A DNA stretch of 64,000 nt, taken from the NCBI GenBank assembly GCA_944392605.1, contig CALXXE010000002.1, forward strand, positions 62,001 through 126,000, written 5' to 3'. The notes below the pieces were generated by a model. It was not told where the DNA came from, did no database searches, and was given only the letters and a program-made list of their open reading frames with translations. Positions 62,127-64,000 of this stretch are shown one piece after another; position 1 is the first letter of the stretch, and each line of letters starts with the position of its first letter. The DNA comes from an uncultured Clostridia bacterium. GTDB taxonomy: Bacteria > Bacillota > Clostridia > TANB77 > CAG-508. A program made the position numbers and the translations under genes.

Positions 62127-64000
62127 ATGAGAAATAAAAGAAGAAATGTATTAATAAAAAGTATCAGTTTATTAATATTAGTGATTATATTTATTACAAT
62201 GAATTATAATACATCCTTTGCAAAGATATTAACAATAAATTGGGATGAATTAGAATTTTATATACCTAATAATGTATCTCAAGAAATTCAAGATGGTGCA
62301 TATGTAATATCATGTGCGAAAGATGATAGTTATGTAATAGATGTGGATGGAGCTTCCTTAAATAGTACTGCTAATATACATATATGGAAGAGAAATGAAG
62401 GGCTAAATCAAAGATTTTATATTTCATATGAAGGAAATGGATACTACAAAATTACAAATATAAATTCAGGCAAGGTATTGGACGTAAATGAAGCTTCCAC
62501 AGAATCAGGTGCAAATATACAGCAGTATGAAAATAATGATTCAAGTGCACAAAGATGGAAAATAATTAAGAATGAAGATGGAACATATACTTTTATAGCA
62601 CAGTGTTCAGAAAAAGCACTTGATGTAAATGGAGCGATTTATGAAAATGGAACAAATGTGCAACAATATGATAGTAATAATACAAGTGCGCAAAAGTTTA
62701 ACTTGGAAGAAACGGATATAATTAATGAGGGTGTTGTATCTATTAGAAAGGCAGATAGTATTAATAAAGTAATTGACGTAAAAGATAATAGTTCAAGAAG
62801 TGGAGAAGAAATTCAACTATATGAAAAAAATGGAAGTTTAGCACAGCGTTTTGAAATTCATAAAGTGAAAAATGATGAAGTAAGAATAAGAACAATATCA
62901 TCAGGAGGATGGTTAACAGAAGAAGAGATGCAAGAAGGTTCGTCAGTTGTGCAACTCGGAAATAATTCAACTCCTGTTACTGATGCAAACACTTGGAAGG
63001 TTGAGTGGAATGATGGGATAACTTTTAAGAATAAAGAAAGTGGATTATATCTTTGTGTAGATGAAAATAATGCTGATAATGGTACAAAAATTAAAGTGAG
63101 TGAGAAAAGTACTAATCAAGTAGATCAAAGATTCTTAGTAGTAAAAGAAGAGTTACTTGAAGGTTGGTATGAAATAGAAAGTGCATTAGGCACATTTATA
63201 GACCTTGATAGTGCAAAATCTAATTCAGGAACGAATATCCATATGTGGGCAAGAAATAGTCAAAACAATCAAAAATTCAAATTTACTAAGAGTGGGGATG
63301 GGTATATTATAACAACAATGTATGGGCTTGCTTTTGACGTAGAAAATGGAAGTATGGAAAATTTTGCAAATGTACGTCAATGGGAAAATAATGGTTCAAA
63401 TGCACAGAAATGGAAAGCTGAAATAGTAGATGGTGGTTATATTAGATTTATAAATTGTAATTCAGGAAAATATTTAGATGTAGCTAATGGTTCTGCGGAA
63501 TCTGGAGCAAATGTTCAACAATATGAAGGAAATTCTACAAAAGCTCAATTGTGGAAGTTAAATAAAACGTCATTTAATAGTGGATGGTTTAGTGAAAATG
63601 GCGCAATGTATTGTATTGATCCAGTAACAGGACAACTTGTAAAAAATTGTACACGTGTGGACCCAATGATGACAGATCCAGCACAATATGGTTCTATATA
63701 TGATTTCGATAGCGAAGGTAGAGCAACGTGGCATCTACCAACAGAAGCAGACTTACCTGGAGGAACAGGTCCATCAGCACCAATTCCAACATTAACAGGA
63801 GATCGTAGACAGCGTGTAATTCAATTAGCACTTTCTCGTTTAGGATGTCCATATCAAGGGGGAAATGCACCAACAGGATTTGTATGCGATGGATTAACAG
63901 CATGGTCATACACAACAGCACTTGGTGATTGGTTCTATACAGGGCCTGGCTCTAAAGCAGATTTACAAGATGCAAGTTGGCAGTGGGAAAAGGTAGAAAC
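62127..64000 (+). CDS. Secreted NlpC/P60 hydrolase with three ricin-type (beta-trefoil) repeats; 3' end beyond the window
   Basis: ATG 62127 has AAAGGAGGATGG upstream and the frame is open to the window edge (624 codons visible). A signal segment at about 10-31 (ISLLILVIIFITMNYNTSFA) is followed by tandem beta-trefoil units with QxW/F motifs (SAQRW, SAQKF, LAQRF, NAQKW, KAQLW) and repeated GANIQQYE/GTNVQQYD, forming about three ricin/CBM13 domains up to residue ~490. A choline-binding-like GWFSENGAMYCIDPVTGQL follows, then an NlpC/P60 domain from about 560 (LGCPYQGGNAPTGFVCDGL, Cys in the VCDG motif). It probably binds wall or host glycans and cuts peptidoglycan. A C-terminal part is missing here. 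Confidence 0.9.
   Translation, partial: MRNKRRNVLIKSISLLILVIIFITMNYNTSFAKILTINWDELEFYIPNNVSQEIQDGAYVISCAKDDSYVIDVDGASLNSTANIHIWKRNEGLNQRFYISYEGNGYYKITNINSGKVLDVNEASTESGANIQQYENNDSSAQRWKIIKNEDGTYTFIAQCSEKALDVNGAIYENGTNVQQYDSNNTSAQKFNLEETDIINEGVVSIRKADSINKVIDVKDNSSRSGEEIQLYEKNGSLAQRFEIHKVKNDEVRIRTISSGGWLTEEEMQEGSSVVQLGNNSTPVTDANTWKVEWNDGITFKNKESGLYLCVDENNADNGTKIKVSEKSTNQVDQRFLVVKEELLEGWYEIESALGTFIDLDSAKSNSGTNIHMWARNSQNNQKFKFTKSGDGYIITTMYGLAFDVENGSMENFANVRQWENNGSNAQKWKAEIVDGGYIRFINCNSGKYLDVANGSAESGANVQQYEGNSTKAQLWKLNKTSFNSGWFSENGAMYCIDPVTGQLVKNCTRVDPMMTDPAQYGSIYDFDSEGRATWHLPTEADLPGGTGPSAPIPTLTGDRRQRVIQLALSRLGCPYQGGNAPTGFVCDGLTAWSYTTALGDWFYTGPGSKADLQDASWQWEKVE

Noticed and set aside
62127..64000. 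Prophage lysin or phage tail gene
   Set aside because: No other phage genes are near; a signal segment and own sigma-A-type promoter fit a chromosomal secreted hydrolase.
1..64000. CRISPR array, rRNA operon, riboswitch or replication origin
   Set aside because: I looked for regularly spaced repeats, rRNA sequence, known aptamer cores and DnaA-box clusters and saw none that I could support.

Overview
This is a low-GC, strongly A/T-biased chromosomal segment of an endospore-forming, probably anaerobic and uncultured member of the Clostridia. The spore genes are spmA/spmB, spoIIR, sleB-ypeB, an alpha/beta SASP, CotF-like coat proteins and an AbrB-type regulator. A giant 2-hydroxyacyl-CoA dehydratase activase-type protein points to an anaerobe. 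Classical Firmicutes gene orders are preserved (trmN6-rsmI-abrB; tadA-SRP RNA-dnaX-ybaB-recR; a walJ-rlmH pair), so most of the window is core chromosome. I see no integrase, relaxase, intact transposase, CRISPR array or prophage module.

Layout. 0-7 kb: end of an unknown surface-type gene, a very large multi-catalytic cell-wall hydrolase, an NTF2-like membrane protein and an ABC-2-type permease. 7-10 kb: a J-domain protein, a patatin and two paralogous small membrane proteins that share a promoter and leader. 10-23 kb: the activase, a GerMN protein, trmN6/rsmI, an eroded Rpn-type nuclease gene, abrB-like, spmAB, rlmH/walJ, murA and spoIIR. 23-32 kb: a UDP-sugar pyrophosphorylase and sugar-phosphate mutase, a TtcA-like enzyme, tRNA-Arg(CCU), tadA, SRP RNA, dnaX, ybaB and recR. 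32-46 kb: a glycolipid synthase, sleB-ypeB, a large unknown protein, VanW, SASP, a radical SAM enzyme, murF-ddl, a nitroreductase, a DUF4186 protein and a second J-domain protein. 46.8-49.6 kb: a VirD4-type coupling ATPase with two small partners. 49.8-64 kb: yhaO/yhaN-like, prfA, a ZIP transporter, an LMW phosphatase, pcrA, coat proteins, an M23 peptidase, mecA and the start of a ricin-repeat NlpC/P60 hydrolase.

The most unusual signal is in decoding. Three otherwise intact genes (the cell-wall hydrolase, the GerMN protein and the VirD4 ATPase) are each broken by one extra base. In all three the break lies exactly at an in-frame CGG codon, and skipping the C restores the conserved protein. 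In VirD4 the break is inside the Walker A loop. Reading the other genes by eye I found only one more in-frame CGG, codon 2 of a small membrane protein, although CGG is common out of frame. All other arginine codons are used. The window carries tRNA-Arg(CCU), for AGG, and tadA, whose product allows CGU/CGC/CGA but not CGG decoding. I infer that CGG may be an unassigned or starved codon that causes +1 frameshifting. The alternative is a systematic sequencing error or three independent mutations.

A second theme is that parts resembling a type IV secretion apparatus (VirD4, a VirB1-like hydrolase, an NTF2-like protein) sit in separate housekeeping neighbourhoods without a relaxase, and an 836-residue helical protein of unknown function lies in the same window.
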